Source: Stomoxys calcitrans
Taxonomy: Eukaryota > Arthropoda > Insecta > Diptera > Muscidae
Assembly: GCF_963082655.1 (NCBI RefSeq)
Contig: NC_081553.1
Coordinates: 152,998,941 to 153,062,940, forward strand
DNA length: 64,000 bases
Reading direction: 5' to 3'
Below are positions 35,193 to 47,639 of the stretch, piece after piece. Position numbers and translations under genes: made by a program. Positions within the stretch are counted from its first letter, which is position 1; every line of letters starts with the position of its first letter. The notes below the pieces were generated by a model, which was not told where the DNA came from, searched no databases, and saw only the letters and a program-made list of their open reading frames with translations.

Positions 35193-35443
35193 AGATATGT
35201 TCATGTGCGTTGATATCACGATAAATTTATCAATTACAAAAGTTTTAAGCATGTTTTCAGCTATGCTTAATATTACCCCAATTAACGCTTGGTCTAAGTG
35301 ATAGTTACAGGTTAGCAATGTCAATTATTTTATTGTTCTTAGCTTTAAAATTACCAATCCAATCCGCTTAACCAATTCCATCGTGGATATTCGAAGACAG
35401 AACGAGCTTTTCTAGAGAAATCTCGTGGTATATATACAACCAA
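35193..35443. other. Unassigned sequence
   Basis: AT-rich, no ORF or repeat family recognised. Confidence 0.3.
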
Positions 35444-35727
35444 TGGCATTATTGTTGTTTTTTATTTTTAATTTTTAATCAACCTATTTAATGATATTTT
35501 CCCTACCATCTTACCTTCTTTGTTGTATCCATTGAAATATATGCAAAGCAAAATATTTATAGATTTATGTTTACATACAAAAATGTGGCATTATTGTTGT
35601 TTTTTATTTTTAATTTTTAATCAACCTATTTAATGATATTTTCCCTACCATCTTACCTTCTTTGTTGTATCCATTGAAATATATGCAAAGCAAAATATTT
35701 ATAGATTTATGTTTACATACAAAAATG
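35444..35727. repeat. Perfect 142-bp tandem duplication
   Basis: 35444-35585 and 35586-35727 are identical as far as I can read (start 'tggcattattgttg', end 'catacaaaaatg'). The unit is not present elsewhere in the window. Confidence 0.92.
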
Positions 35728-36059
35728 TGCTTAAAACAGCATGTACTCAGTTACTGCCTAGACCAATAATTTTATTTTTGTCGTTCATTCGTAGTTTACT
35801 CGAATGAAATCGAGCGACCACTAAATGCGTTTGAATGAAGAAACGAATGAATGAAGCAAATGAACACTTAAGATAAGAGCTGCTTGCTTTACAACTGCGG
35901 ACCAGCAACTTCAATTTTTGTCATGCATGCGAATGAAAACGATAAAAACGCTCACTGGTATAGTACTTGTCGAGTAAAATAGATCATTTTGGTGAGTTCT
36001 ATGGCTCGGATTTGCGAGTTTTTGGGTTTCTGGTTAAAGGATTAATAAGTGAACTAGTA
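35728..36059. other. Unassigned sequence
   Basis: No recognised gene or repeat. It has short GAATGAA-like reiterations near 35810-35870. Confidence 0.3.
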
Positions 36060-36440
36060 TGGTAGGGAAAAAGTCGTGAAACATCGCCTATGTAACATCT
36101 TATACCGATATATTAAAATCTGAACCGATTTTTATGTACTTCGTAAAATAATACATTTGAAATTTCGTCCAAATATGTGCAAAATTTTATTTACTAGGAT
36201 TTTTCAAAAGTAAATCGGGCAGTGTATATATATGAGAGCTATATCTAAATTTAAACCGATTTCCACCGAAACGTAAACCATTCGTCTTTGGGCTGAAAAA
36301 ACGATAACTGATAAATTTCGTGGTGATTGGTTAACAAATGCGACAATTGTGTAATGGACGAAAAAATGGCAATTTAGAGCAAAAAATAGCTCGAATTGCA
36401 TTTCAATAAAAATACAGGTTTACCCTAAATATAAAAAGGG
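36060..36440. repeat. 'gagctatat' dispersed repeat fragment
   Basis: Contains 'tatgagagctatatctaaat', 'aaaccgatttcca' and 'ggttaacaaatgcg', as in 15829-16815. Confidence 0.55.
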
Positions 36441-36935
36441 CATGAATTCCCAAAAATGCTTTGTTCGATTTTGGGCAAAACTTTCGGAAAAAATTGTCTT
36501 TCTATATTTTTCTCTTATTTGTTTATTTATGTGTATATGCAGCAACACCATGTGAATCCCTTAAAAGAATATTACACATTTAGAGTTTCCATATGATATT
36601 ATTTGAAACTTTCGAGCGTTTTTAACAAATTTGATTTTATTCTCACTCACAACTTTAAAGGAATGGGTCAGTGACACCCATTAATTTATTTAGGTATCAC
36701 AAAAGTTTCTGGTCTTGGCAATTAATGTGCGAGACAAACAGGTTATGCAGCGAAAAAAAAACACACACACAAGTTATCGCGTTATTTGATTTGCGAACTC
36801 GCTCTAAGACGTCCGTTCCCTTTATAGCGTAAATGTCAACTGATTTGATACTTAAAAAATAGTTCTTTTTCACTTCATCACGGTTATAAGGATACGATCT
36901 TACTTCGTAAAAATAACTAATTGCATACTCCTTTG
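36441..36935. other. Unassigned AT-rich sequence
   Basis: No coding signal. A short (AC)n run is near 36760. Confidence 0.3.
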
Positions 36936-38060
36936 CAAATTTGCAAGTGAGTATGGATGCACCCGCTTATGTTACTGCAAAAGGGGGGCATTTTATCGCC
37001 ACTCCTATGGGTGACCACCATAAATGACCTATTACGGATGCTGACTGAGGAGAATTTGAACCCGTCAGACGATGTTATAATACTTCTAAGGGGTAAGGAT
37101 CCGAACGAGTTATGCAGAAGGGCCGAAAGGGTCTTGCATATGGCATTTGACTGGCCTGACCCAGAGGTCTCAATGTTAACCCAGAGAAGACTGAAATATG
37201 CCTGTTCACGAGGAAGACGAAGGTGGGCCAATTTAACGCACCACGTTTTATCAATAAGACGATTTCGATATCTGACAAGGTCAAATACTTAGGTGTGATC
37301 TTGGACAGGAAACTGAATTGGAAGTGTCACATTCAGGAGCACTATGTAGACGGGCCGTAGGCTCGAAATGGGACCTGAATCCGAGGATAGTCCATTGGCT
37401 CTGCTGCTATGGAGAAAAAGTGCAACATAAGGACCATACAACATGTTCATGTTATCTTGGCATAGGCGGAGCGATGAGGACCACGCCCAATAGGGCACTG
37501 GAGACTATTCTAGATATCCGACCCATTGACATACTGATTAAGTGTTAGTCAGCCACTACAGCTATGAGACTTAAGGCGATGTCAAAGTCTTGGATTGACG
37601 GAACCCTAGTATTGCCACCTGGAAGATCATGTTACACGGATGGATCAAAGCTAGAGGACAGATTGGGCCTGTGGGTTTACAATGAAAACCCAGGAACTGA
37701 CATCTGTTTTAGACTGCCTGACCATAATACAGGCGGAGATCCGGGCGATCACGGAATGCGTGGAGTGGTGTGGTGCTAACGCGAGGACGTCGAATGTGGA
37801 CATCTTTGCCGACAGTAAAACTGCCATTAGCGCAATAACAACCAGGACGGTAAGGTCACGAATAGTCTTGCAGTGTAAGAAGGAAATTAACGCCTTCTCT
37901 GAGGATGGGTAAATCCGCATAGTACTTAGGTAGATGCTGGAGACACAATGTCAGACATGAACTATCTTAGGGGAATGGCATTGAAAACAATTAAGGATTT
38001 TGTAAGTAGCACGGAATTCCATACTTACAACTTTCTTTTTAGAGGTTACTTTATAGTTTT
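36936..38060 (+). pseudogene. RNase H-bearing LOA/R1-like LINE, RT-to-3' end
   Basis: GGILSPLLWVTTINDLLRML (RT motif 4), then SDDVIILLRGKDP where the family YADD has lost its Y-A (about 37065-37073), then a C-terminal connection with ETILDIRPIDILIK. RNase H follows: YTDGSKLEDRLG (37635 on), AEIRAITECVEWCGAN and VDIFADSKTAI. Frames switch at least four times. The tail 'aggattttgtaagtagcacg' is also found, inverted, at the 3' end of the 57.1-kb LINE, so these two are one family. Confidence 0.82.
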
Positions 38061-38579
38061 TTATTTTTAGAGTTCATATGATATCCACATTTTTAGACCT
38101 TTTCAATATAAGCGCTGGACGCCATTAAGGCCAGGGTTGCCGGAGTCGAGCAAATTTGCCCGGAGTCGAAGTCAAGAAAATTCTCTCAATTCAGACTCCG
38201 GAAAAGCAATTAAAAATGTTTCAACACAAAAAAATTTAATTCTAAAATATTTTTAGAATAAATAAATAAATTGTTGTTATTTTTATAGTAGACTGTTGTA
38301 TTCAGTTTTACTGTTTTTATACTCATTATTGATATTTCGTATATAAAATCCGTGTTTTATTTTTCATTTGGATATATCATATCTTGAAATGCATTCCACT
38401 GAAATATTGATATATAAATTTACTATAAAAAACAGAAAGACCCCGAGCTTGAATTGAAGAATAGGAAATTTTGTTTTCTTTTATTTTATACTTTGGAAAA
38501 AATTTAATAAAAATTGTAAGCTTGGGAAAAAATGTTATTGATATTTTGTTTAAAAAAAAGATAATTAAAAACTTGTCTC
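38061..38579. other. AT-rich sequence without recognised gene
   Basis: Contains 'ccggagtcgagcaaatttg' and long A/T stretches. Open frames here are compositional. Confidence 0.3.
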
Positions 38580-38839
38580 TATGTAGAATTTTGATCAAAA
38601 TTCGCTCATACTTTAAGAGGCGTGTAGGAAATAGTTGTGCAAGATTTTGAGAAGATCGGTTGGTAAATGCGCTTGCAAAGGCTCTTGATGTGAAAATCAG
38701 ATCACTCATATATATGAGAGCTATATCTAAATCTGAACCGATCTCTTCGAAGTTCACCATTGTTTAGAAGAGTCATAGGAGAAACCTTCGTGCCAAATTT
38801 AGCGAGGATCGGTTGACAAATTACGATTTTATTGTAGTA
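38580..38839 (+). repeat. 'gagctatat' repeat, left half split by Helitron copy K
   Basis: Matches 16290-16510, ending '...gattttattgtagta' where the Helitron begins. The right half resumes at 40590. Confidence 0.75.
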
Positions 38840-40589
38840 CTAGCTGACCCGGGCCCGCTCCTCTGCGTCTTCTTTTACTTTATATGGAACAAAAGTTTTC
38901 TTGGAATATTTATTTCCGACAATTAAAGATCTTTTAGTGAATTACCATGCTACGAAAATAGTATATCGCTTGACTAACAGTTTAACAATATAAGTACCTT
39001 TATCTGAATGCCACATGATCTTTATTGGTCTACGACTTTAAGTTTGGATGTGAGGTGTACTCCATTCTTAAAATACTTCATTTCAGCCCGATATTCTCTT
39101 GATGTCTGATTATGGGTGTTTTCGGAGGTGAGGTGGTCCCCCAGATACTTGGGCCTGAAAAAATATCAGCATCGTGCTCTGCTCTCAAATACCATTAATT
39201 TAATCCCCATATTGCCATTGGTTTAAGGGGAGTTTACAGGATGAGGCGTCCCCCAAACACATGGCTCCAAAATAGGTTATCAAATTAGTTTTCTATTCTC
39301 AAATACCTTTCATTTGAGCCACATATTGGCATGGTCAAAAAATTTTTACCCTTTGGGGGGTGTTTTGTGGAAGGGGTGATGCCCTAAATACATGGTCCTA
39401 CATTTGGATATCAAATTCGTATTCTACTCCCAAATGCCTTTATTTGAGACCCATATTGCAATGGTCACTAAGAAATTGCTGTTTGTGGGGTATTTTTGGA
39501 AAGGGACCAGAAAATTGATCCCGAAAATTTGTATCAATTATTGCTCTACCCCCAAATACCTTTGCAAATATCTCTGGTTTGGGGTGTTGGCCCTAAAAAC
39601 TATGAATATTTAGTTCCACTCTCTTTAAGACCCAAATTGTCTTGGTGAGCAAATACGTCTTATTTAAGGGGTTGTTATGGTGGTGGGACGTCAGCAAGAC
39701 AGTTGGTCCCTAATGATGATATCAGATATGTGGTCTACTCTCACATACCTTTAATTTGAGCCCCATATTTCCATAGTCGGCAAACATTACCGGCTTGGGG
39801 GGTGTTTTGGGGTGGCCTCTCAGTGAGTTGGCCTTGAAAATATATATCGGCCTCGTGTTCCACTTTAAAAACCCTCTTATTTGAGCCTCATATTGCAATA
39901 GTCATGAAATACTTACTTTTGAGTGGTGTTGTGGGGGTGGCGTGGCCCCGCAGACACTTTTCCCGAATATTGAGGTCAAATTCGTGCTTTACTCACAAAG
40001 ACCTTTCATTTGAGCCCCATATTGCTATGGTCGTAAATTTGTTTCCTTTGAGGTATGTTTTTGGTGAGAGGCGGCCCCCCAAACACTTGGTCCCATATTT
40101 GGATGTCAGATTCGTATATTACAATCAAATACCTTTTATTTAAACCCCATATTCCCATGGTGAGTAAATAAGTCCTGTTTGGGGGGTGTTTTTGGAAAGA
40201 GGTGGACCCCCAGAAACGTGGTCCCACATTTGGATGTCAGATTCGTATTTTACTCGCAAATACCTTTAAAATGAATCCAATATTGCCATGGTCGGTAAAT
40301 ATGTCTGATTTAGGGGTGTTTTGGAGCTTGAGGTGGTCCTCCTAGCACTTGATCCGATAATGGGATATCAGATACGTGTACTTATCCCAAATATCTTTCA
40401 TTTGAGTCCCATGTTGTCGTGATTGATCTATATATATGTTTGGTACTTTTTAGGGTGGGGCAGCCCCCCTAGTTAACCAATCCAAAATTTGGATATCAAA
40501 TTTTTATTTTTAGGTACTATATGAGAGCACACAAAATTTACAAACAAACAAACCTACAAACAAACACAAATTGATTTTTATATATAAGA
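38840..40589 (+). mobile_element. Helitron-like repeat, full length with proven insertion site (copy K)
   Basis: CTAG at 38840 to '...tatataaga' at 40589. The host repeat reads ...GTA before and TTAGTCC after. The homologous uninterrupted site at 16501-16520 reads ...CAATATTAGTCC, so the element sits exactly between A and T with nothing duplicated. On the element strand it starts TC and ends CTAG: the Helitron signature. 1750 bp, about 13 units, no ORF of its own. Confidence 0.9.
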
Positions 40590-40790
40590 TTAGTCCAAAT
40601 CGGACGAAAATAGTTATGGGAGCTATATTCAAATCTTAACCGATTTCATCCAATTTCAATAGGCTTCGTCTCTAGGCCAAAACGGAAGCCGGTACTAAAT
40701 TGGTACACAAAATAACATAGAGAAAAAGACAGACAGACTCTAGTGTTGCAATATATCCTTCCCCAATATCTATGAGAACATCCATTTCTT
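40590..40790 (+). repeat. 'gagctatat' repeat, right half
   Basis: Continues 38580-38839 ('ttagtccaaatcggacgaaa', 'caataggcttcgtctc'), parallel to 16512-16690. It ends in a short (GACA)n run. Confidence 0.75.
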
Positions 40791-40826
40791 AAGATCGTCT
40801 GTTTTCAATGTTTTAGGGTCGGTGTT

Positions 40827-41262
40827 CTCTCGACAGACGAAGATTACACTATACAAGACACTGATACTACTCGTGCTGTTATATGGTTCTTCGTAAAATA
40901 TATGGGCCAGTTTGCGTTAACGGAGAATATAGGCGACGTATAAACCACGAGCTGTATGAGCTGTATGACGACGATAGCATAGTTACATGCATCAAAATAT
41001 AACGCCTGCTTTGGCTGGGTCATGGTGTCAGAATGGATGAAGAAGCTCCAGGAAAGAAGTCTTTTGAAGCAAATACGGTGGTACACGCAAACCGGGAAGA
41101 CCAAAAGCCCGATGGAAAGATCAAGTTGTGGGAGACACCTCGAAACATGGTGTCAGAGATTTCAGAATGAGCGCAGAAGATCGAGGCGCTTGGAACGCTT
41201 TTCTACGTTCGGCTAGTGGAACAAATATTCTGTCGTAGCCAATTAAAGTAAGTAAGTAAGTT
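40827..41262 (+). pseudogene. 3' fragment of RTE/Nimb-like LINE
   Basis: The same sequence as the 3' end of the minus-strand LINE at 51807-52260. It carries the C-terminal region with RRRIN..ELYELY, RWLGH-like and RMDEEAP motifs in broken frames. It ends at 'ccaattaaagtaagtaagta', a (TAAG)n tail. 5'-truncated to about 435 bp. Confidence 0.8.
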
Positions 41263-41682
41263 CTATTCTTGAATAGCAGCGGAACTTTAAAGTATATCTT
41301 GAGCGAAATTTGACAGCAATCAAATGTTTTTGTTTCGATACCAAAAAACTTTTCTTCATCTGCCCTTATTTTTTTCTCTGTTTAATAAAATTTTCGCAAA
41401 TTAATAAAGAAAAACGACCCATTGAAACTAACAAAACAAACAAAAATCATGCCGGCAATAATTTTAATATTTTTTTTCCATTTTCCTCACTATGAGCAGA
41501 GTACAACTTTATAGCCTATTTTGCCGGCGTTTTTTTATACGGAGTGTGACCGCATTCCGCTCGAAAAGCTGAACAGAATACCCTACTTAAGGTTAGATAA
41601 ATCAACTGAAATATCGTAAGATTAAAAATGTTGTTTTTTAGTATTGGTTTGTAAGAATTAAGTAAGTACCGTTAAGTGAAAT
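41263..41682. other. Unassigned sequence
   Basis: No recognised family. Contains 'gagtgtgaccgcattccgct' near 41545. Confidence 0.3.
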
Positions 41683-42889
41683 CTATATATATATATTTTT
41701 CTCCAATATTTTCTCCAATAGATCCCAAAGATGCTCAATGGGGTTGAGGTCTGGTGATTGGGGTGGTGTTTTAAGCTGCTTTGGAGTGTTATATAAAAGC
41801 CAAAGCCTAACAACCTCCGATGTATGCTTTGGACCGTTATCTTGTTGGAACCAAAATGTCGTTGCTAACCCTAGTTTAGCAGCACATGGTTTCAAATTTT
41901 TTTTTTCAAAATATTGAGATAACCCCATTTGCCCATTTTGGACTCAATAAATTCTATTTGGCCCGCTCCACTAGCAGCCATACACCCCCACACCATAACT
42001 CCACCACCACCGTGCTTCACAGTTCCAACTAAATTTTGTTTTTCCAGCTAAGTCCCGGACTTGCGCCACACTATTTGCCGACTTTTAATGCCAAAAATAC
42101 AGAATTTGCTCTCGTCGGAGAAAATAATTTGTTTCCAGAATTCAGGAGGCTTATTGATGAAAGTATTAGCGAATCCAATCCGCTTTTGTCTGTTTATGAC
42201 TGAAATATACGGCTTTCTTCGAGCAACTCTTCCATGAAATCCAGCTCTGTGTAATATTTTTCTGGTAGTTTCGGCACAGATGCTTTTTTTAAACATTGTT
42301 TTAATATTTGCAACAATTTTGGTTGATGTTATACGAGGGTTGTTGCTTGCCATATTAATCACTTTGGGCTCTTCTTAAACGGATAATTTTTTTGGACGCC
42401 CAGGCCGAGGCTATGAAGTTATAATGCCGGTTTCCTTGTAATTATTAATTACGCGCTGGACAGAACAATACGTTCTTCCAACTGTTCCACCAATATTTCT
42501 AAAGCTTTGTCCTTCTTTCCACAATATAATTATTATTTTTCTTTCAGATATGCATATTTCCTTTCCTTTAGTTTCCAAATTTATTAATTTTTTAAAAAAA
42601 TACGTGTAACTATCACTTGTTATGATAATGAACTGAAACTGATCAAAAATAAGGACAAGCATAATGAAAAGTAACGGTACTTTCGAAGTAAACAAAGTGA
42701 ACGCAGACTTTTTAGTTGTCATAATTTCTTCTTATGAGACATAAGTACCGTTAGAACAGAAAAGCAAAAGCAAACTTGTATTTTTGTTTTCTAATTTAAG
42801 AAATATAAAGAAACAACATATACAACAAAACTTACCTTTATTTATTTTTTTTATTGTTGTTTTTTAATCATTAAAAAAGAAATTGTCGC
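41683..42889 (-). mobile_element. Tc1-like transposon (DD34E), degenerate copy 1
   Basis: Minus strand. The N-terminal HTH is near 42580-42415 (KIIIILWKEGQSF, VQRVINNYKETG), with a GRPKK-type hook in a broken frame near 42390. Catalytic FSDESKF is at about 42110, WFQQDNGPKHTS about 41850, and SPDLNPIEHLWDLLE about 41730. There are 34 residues between the second Asp and the Glu: DD34E. The start codon and the last ~50 residues are missing. Terminal inverted repeats could not be identified. Confidence 0.88.
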
Positions 42890-43705
42890 AAGAAACTGTC
42901 CCAAATTTCGGCGAAATCGGACAATAAATGCGCCGTTTATGATCCCAAAACCTTAAATCCACAGATCAATCTATATGGCAGCTATATTGGACCGATCTGG
43001 GCCAAATTTAAGAAAGACGTCGAAGAGCCTAACTAAACTCACTGTCTCAAATTTCAGCGACATCGGACAATATATGCGCCTTTTATGGGCCCAAAACCTT
43101 AAATCGAGAAATCAGTCTATATGGCAGCTATAACCAAATCTGAACCGATCTAGGCCAAATTAACGAAGGAAGTCGAAGGGCCTAACACAACCCACTGTCC
43201 CGAATTACAGCTAAATCGGATAATAAATGTGGCTTTTATGGGCCTAAGACCCTAAATCGACGGATCGGTCTATATGGCAGCTATATCCAAATCTGAACCG
43301 ATCTGAGCCAAATTGGCGAAGGATTCTGAAGGGCCTAACACAATTCACTGCCAAAAATTTCAGCAAAATCGGATAATAAATGTGGCTTTTATGGGCCTAA
43401 GACCCTAAATCGGCAAATCGGTTTATATGGAGGCTATATAAAGATATAGTCCGATAAAGCCCATCTTCGAACTTAACCTGCTTATGTACAAAAAAAGAAT
43501 CTGTGCAAAGTTTCAGCTCAATACCTCTAATTTTAAAGATTGTAGCGTGATTTCAACAGACAGACAGACGGACATGCCTAGATGGTCTTCGATTTTTACG
43601 CTAAAGAATATATATACTTTATAGGGTCGGAAATGTATATTTGATGTATTGCAAACGGAATAACAAAATTAATATACCGCCATCCTTCGGTGGTGGGTAT
43701 AAAAA
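42890..43705 (-). mobile_element. Mini-me type element with 153-bp array (copy 3, inverted)
   Basis: Reverse complement of the family: array units with 'tatatggcagctatatccaa', then the GTCY/TA core (43555-43625), ending 'ccttcggtggtgggtataaa' at about 43705. The far end of the array is cut at the Tc1-like copy. Confidence 0.8.
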
Positions 43706-43918
43706 AAAGACTAAATGATGACTATATTACAGCTATGAATAGTCATTCATAGACAACCACCATACCATATGATCCACTCTAAGCGAGTAGCACTAACATT
43801 TCAATTAGCGTCATCTGGCATTCTTCAACTGAAATTGTTTGATCCAATTGGATTTAGTTGATCCAATTAAAAACATGCCAACATGAACAGAGAGAGGGCG
43901 GAGAGGTAATCAGCATGT
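43706..43918. repeat. Spacer shared, inverted, with 9601-9762
   Basis: Contains 'ccaccataccatatgatcca' and 'gccaacatgaacagagagag', the complement of the spacer at 9601-9762. Confidence 0.6.
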
Positions 43919-44322
43919 ATCTGTGTTATGACAATCTTTCGGTCATTTGAATAAAGAAAAATAAAATATAGGATTTTGGAAGGATCTAAAAGCAAAAAAA
44001 TTGGTATCAAATTCTGGGGTGGGATGCCTAGGAGAGCCGCCCACCCCCAAAACCCGACAAACGGATTTATAGACCAACCACTACAATATGAGACTCAAAT
44101 TAAAGGGATTTGAATCTGATATCTGTGTTATGACAATCTTTCGGTCATTTGAATAAAGAAAAATAAAATATAGGATTTTGGAAGGATCTAAAAGCAAAAA
44201 AATTGGTATCAAATTCTGGGGTGGGATGCCTAGGAGAGCCGCCCACCCCCAAAACCCGACAAACGGATTTATAGACCAACCACTACAATATGAGACTCAA
44301 ATTAAAGGGATTTGAATCTGAT
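43919..44322. repeat. Perfect 202-bp tandem duplication
   Basis: 43919-44120 and 44121-44322 look identical (from 'ctgtgttatgacaatctttc' to 'gatttgaatctgat'). It lies in the 5' part of Helitron-like copy L. Confidence 0.92.
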
Positions 44323-44677
44323 ATCCAATTGCGGAACTAAGTGTTTCGTCGGTCACCCCACCACTATAAAACCCCTCAAATCGGACATATTTATCGACCA
44401 TGGCAATATGGATCTTAAATGAAAGGTCTTTGGGAATAGAGCACGCAATTGACTCTCACTTTTCGGACCAAGTGTCTGGGGGTTCACCACACCCCAAGAA
44501 GGACCTTTACTGACCATTGCAATGTGGGGTTTAAATAAGAGGTACTTTAGTGTATAAAAATCCATAGGAATATTGGAATACATTTTCAACTACAATTACG
44601 CTGAAATGTTCAAATTTTGTGTACTTCTCTCCAATATAGCATAATCAGGCGCAGCAGAGCCGGCCGGGCTCAGCTAG
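44123..44677 (-). mobile_element. Divergent Helitron-like element (copy L)
   Basis: Inverted counterpart of copy D. Ends '...ggccgggctcagctag' at 44677, directly abutting copy M. The 5' limit is unclear because of the 202-bp duplication, whose first unit extends it to about 43919. Confidence 0.65.
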
Positions 44678-46688
44678 TCTTACATATAAAAATCAATTTG
44701 TGTTTGTTTGTAGGTTTGTTTGTTTGTAGGTTTGTTTGTTTGTGTGTTCCTTATAGACTCAGAAACGGCTGAACCGATTCTCTTGAAATGTTCACAGATG
44801 GTGCATAATGATCCCGTGGTGAAAATAGGGTACTACATTTTTTGATATCTGAAGGGGGTGCGAACCCTCCCCCTTGCACTAATTTTCAGAAACGCCAGAT
44901 CTCAGAGATGGTTGGTGCGATTTAAGCGAAATTTTGTGTGCTCTCATATAGTACACTAAAATCAAAAATTTGGAATCCAAATTACGGGTGACCGCCCCAC
45001 CCTAAAACCTACCAAACATATATTTACACCAATCACGACAATATGGGACTCAAATACGAGTAGAAAACGAATCTAACATCCAAGTGTGGGACCACGTTTC
45101 TGGGGGTCCACTCCTTCCCCAAAACACCCCCCAAACAGGACTTATTTACTGACCATAGGAATATGGGGCTTAAATGAAAGGTATTTGAGTGTACAATTCG
45201 AATTCGATATCCAAATATGGGACCAAGTGTTTGGGGGGCAGCCTCTCCCTAAAAACATCACCCAAAGGGGACAAATTTACGACCATAGCAATATGGGGCT
45301 CAAATGAAAGCTCTTTGGGAGCAAAGCACGAATCTGATATCAATATTCGGGAAAAGTGTCTATGGGGCCAACCCACTCCCACAACACCACCCAAATAGGA
45401 AGTTTTTGCTGACTATTGCAATATGAGGCTCAAATAAGAGGGTTTTTAGAGTAGAACACGAATCGGATATATATTTTCAAGGCCAACTCACAATCTCAAT
45501 CCATCCCCCAAAACACTCCCCTAGCCGGTCATGTTTGCCGACTATGGAAATATGGTGCTCATATTTCCACGTGGGAGTAGACCACGTATCCGATATCAAC
45601 TGTTTAGGGAACGTCCCACCACCATAACAACCCCCAAATAGGACGTATTTGCACACCAAGAGAATTTGGGTCTTAAAGATAGTGGAACTAAACATTTATA
45701 GTTTTTAGGGCCAATACCCCAAACCGGACATATTTGCTGACTTTTGCAATAAGGAGTTTAAATGGGATTAGAAAACGAATTTGATATCCAATTTTGAGAC
45801 CAATTGCATTATGGGGTTCAAATAAATGAAATATAGTTATATGGGAATTGAGCACGTTGCTGATATATTTTGTGGGCTTAGTGTTTAGGAGACCACCCCA
45901 ATTCCCAAAACACCCCTAAATCGGGAATATTTACCGACCATGTCAATATGGAGCTTAAATGAAAGGTATTGGGGGTAGAGCAAGAATTCATACCCATTTT
46001 CGGAACCAATTTTCGGGGGGCCAACCCCTTTCCCAAAATACCCCACAAACAGCAATTTTTTACTGACCATCGCAATACGGGCTCAAATAAAGGTATTTGG
46101 GAGTGGAATACGAATCTCATATCCAAATGTAGGACCATGTATTTTATTCATCACCCCTTCCCCAAAACACCTTCCAGAGGGTAAAAATTTTTCGACCATG
46201 CCAATATGTGCCTCAAATGAAAGGTATTTAAGATTAGAAAACGAATTTGATAACGTATTTTGGGGCCATGTGTTTGGGGGACGCCTCATCGGGTTAACTC
46301 CCCTAAACCTATGGCAATATGGGGTTTAAATAAATAGCATTTGGAAGAAAAGAACGATGCTGATATTTTTCAAGGCCAGGTGCCTGGGGGACCACCTCAC
46401 CCCCGAAAACACCCCTAAATCAGACATCATGAGAATATCGGGCTGAAATTAAGTATTTTAAGAATGGAGTACACCTTACATCCAAACTTAAATTTGTTGA
46501 CCAACAAAGATCATATGTGATTCCGATAAAGGCACTTATATTGTTAAACTGGTAGTCAAGCGATATACTATTTCGTAGCATGGTATTTTACTAAAAGCTC
46601 TTTAATTGTCGAAAATAAATATTCCAAGGAAAATTTTGTTCCATATAAAGTAAAAGATGGCGGAGCGGAGCGGGCCCGGGTCAGCTAG
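44678..46688 (-). mobile_element. Helitron-like repeat, full length (copy M)
   Basis: Begins TCTTACATATAAAAATCAA at 44678 and ends '...gggcccgggtcagctag' at 46688, followed by T. About 15 units over 2011 bp, uninterrupted. With copy J it is the best reference for the family. Confidence 0.87.
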
Positions 46689-47302
46689 TAAGTATATAAG
46701 GACAATCTGTCTAACACTTCTATGTAATTAAAAGCTTCCTTGTTTGAGTTTTATTTCTTGCCTGCGAAAACTAACTTTTCTACCAGTGGCGTCGGACATC
46801 CTAATGAGGATCATCGGTGCAGCGAAAGATCGCCGACAACCCCTGCATTGCGATCCTACTAATTAATGCCACAACAACAACAACTAGAGGCTCCCAACAA
46901 CAAGAAAATTTTTCACTGCAACCTGGTCGAAGACAATTGACGCTGGAAGACAACAAAAACATTGAGCTCCACAAAAATGTACAAATTAAATAAAAATATT
47001 CGAAAATTTTTATTTATTAGTACTTTATTAAAAACCAAGATAAAAGCAAAACAGTGCATAAATATTGCACATAATGTATTGATAATATATGTACATTCAA
47101 TTGCTACACATATATCGAAACAACACTTTTGTAAAAAGAAAAAAGTTACTTTTATTTATGAAACCGAATTTAAGAAAACAAATGTAGTTTGCTATTGAAA
47201 AATGAAAAAGATTATAAGCGAGTTTGCCATACGTCTTTTGGAACAATGATGAAAGCAATAAGTTGACATCTGCTTTAGGAATAGTTGGTTAAGAAAGTAG
47301 TA
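46689..47302. other. Unassigned sequence
   Basis: Contains 'agtggcgtcggacatcctaa' and a CAA-rich patch (46870-46960), then AT-rich sequence. No convincing gene. Confidence 0.3.
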
Positions 47303-47533
47303 TTGGGTTGCCCAAAAATTAATTTTTAAAAAGAAAGTAAATGCATTTTTAATAAAACTTAGAATGAACTTTAATCAAATATACTTTTTTTTACACTTTT
47401 TTTCTAAAGCAAGCTAAAAGTAACAGCTGATAACTGACAGAAGAAAGAATGCAATTACAGAGTCACAAGCTGTGAAAAAATTTGTCAACGCCGACTATAT
47501 GAAAAATCCGCAATTACTTTTTGGGCAACCCAA
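47303..47533 (-). mobile_element. Mariner-type MITE (copy 2)
   Basis: 231 bp, inverted relative to copy 1, flanked by TA at 47301-47302 and 47534-47535. One TIR has lost several bases ('cccaaaaattaatttttaaa'). Confidence 0.86.
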
Positions 47534-47639
47534 TAGTAACCAATGTGATAATACCCAAAAATTCTACTCTGTATAGCCGTTCGATTTAAAATTTCCATAC
47601 CCTTCACACTTTAAAATTAAAGTTGTCTTTCAAATTTTG

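Noticed and set aside
41640..42760. 'aagtaccgtta' near 41664 and 42742 as terminal inverted repeats of Tc1 copy 1
   Set aside because: The two occurrences are in direct, not inverted, orientation, and they lie inside rather than at the ends of the sequence shared with copy 2.
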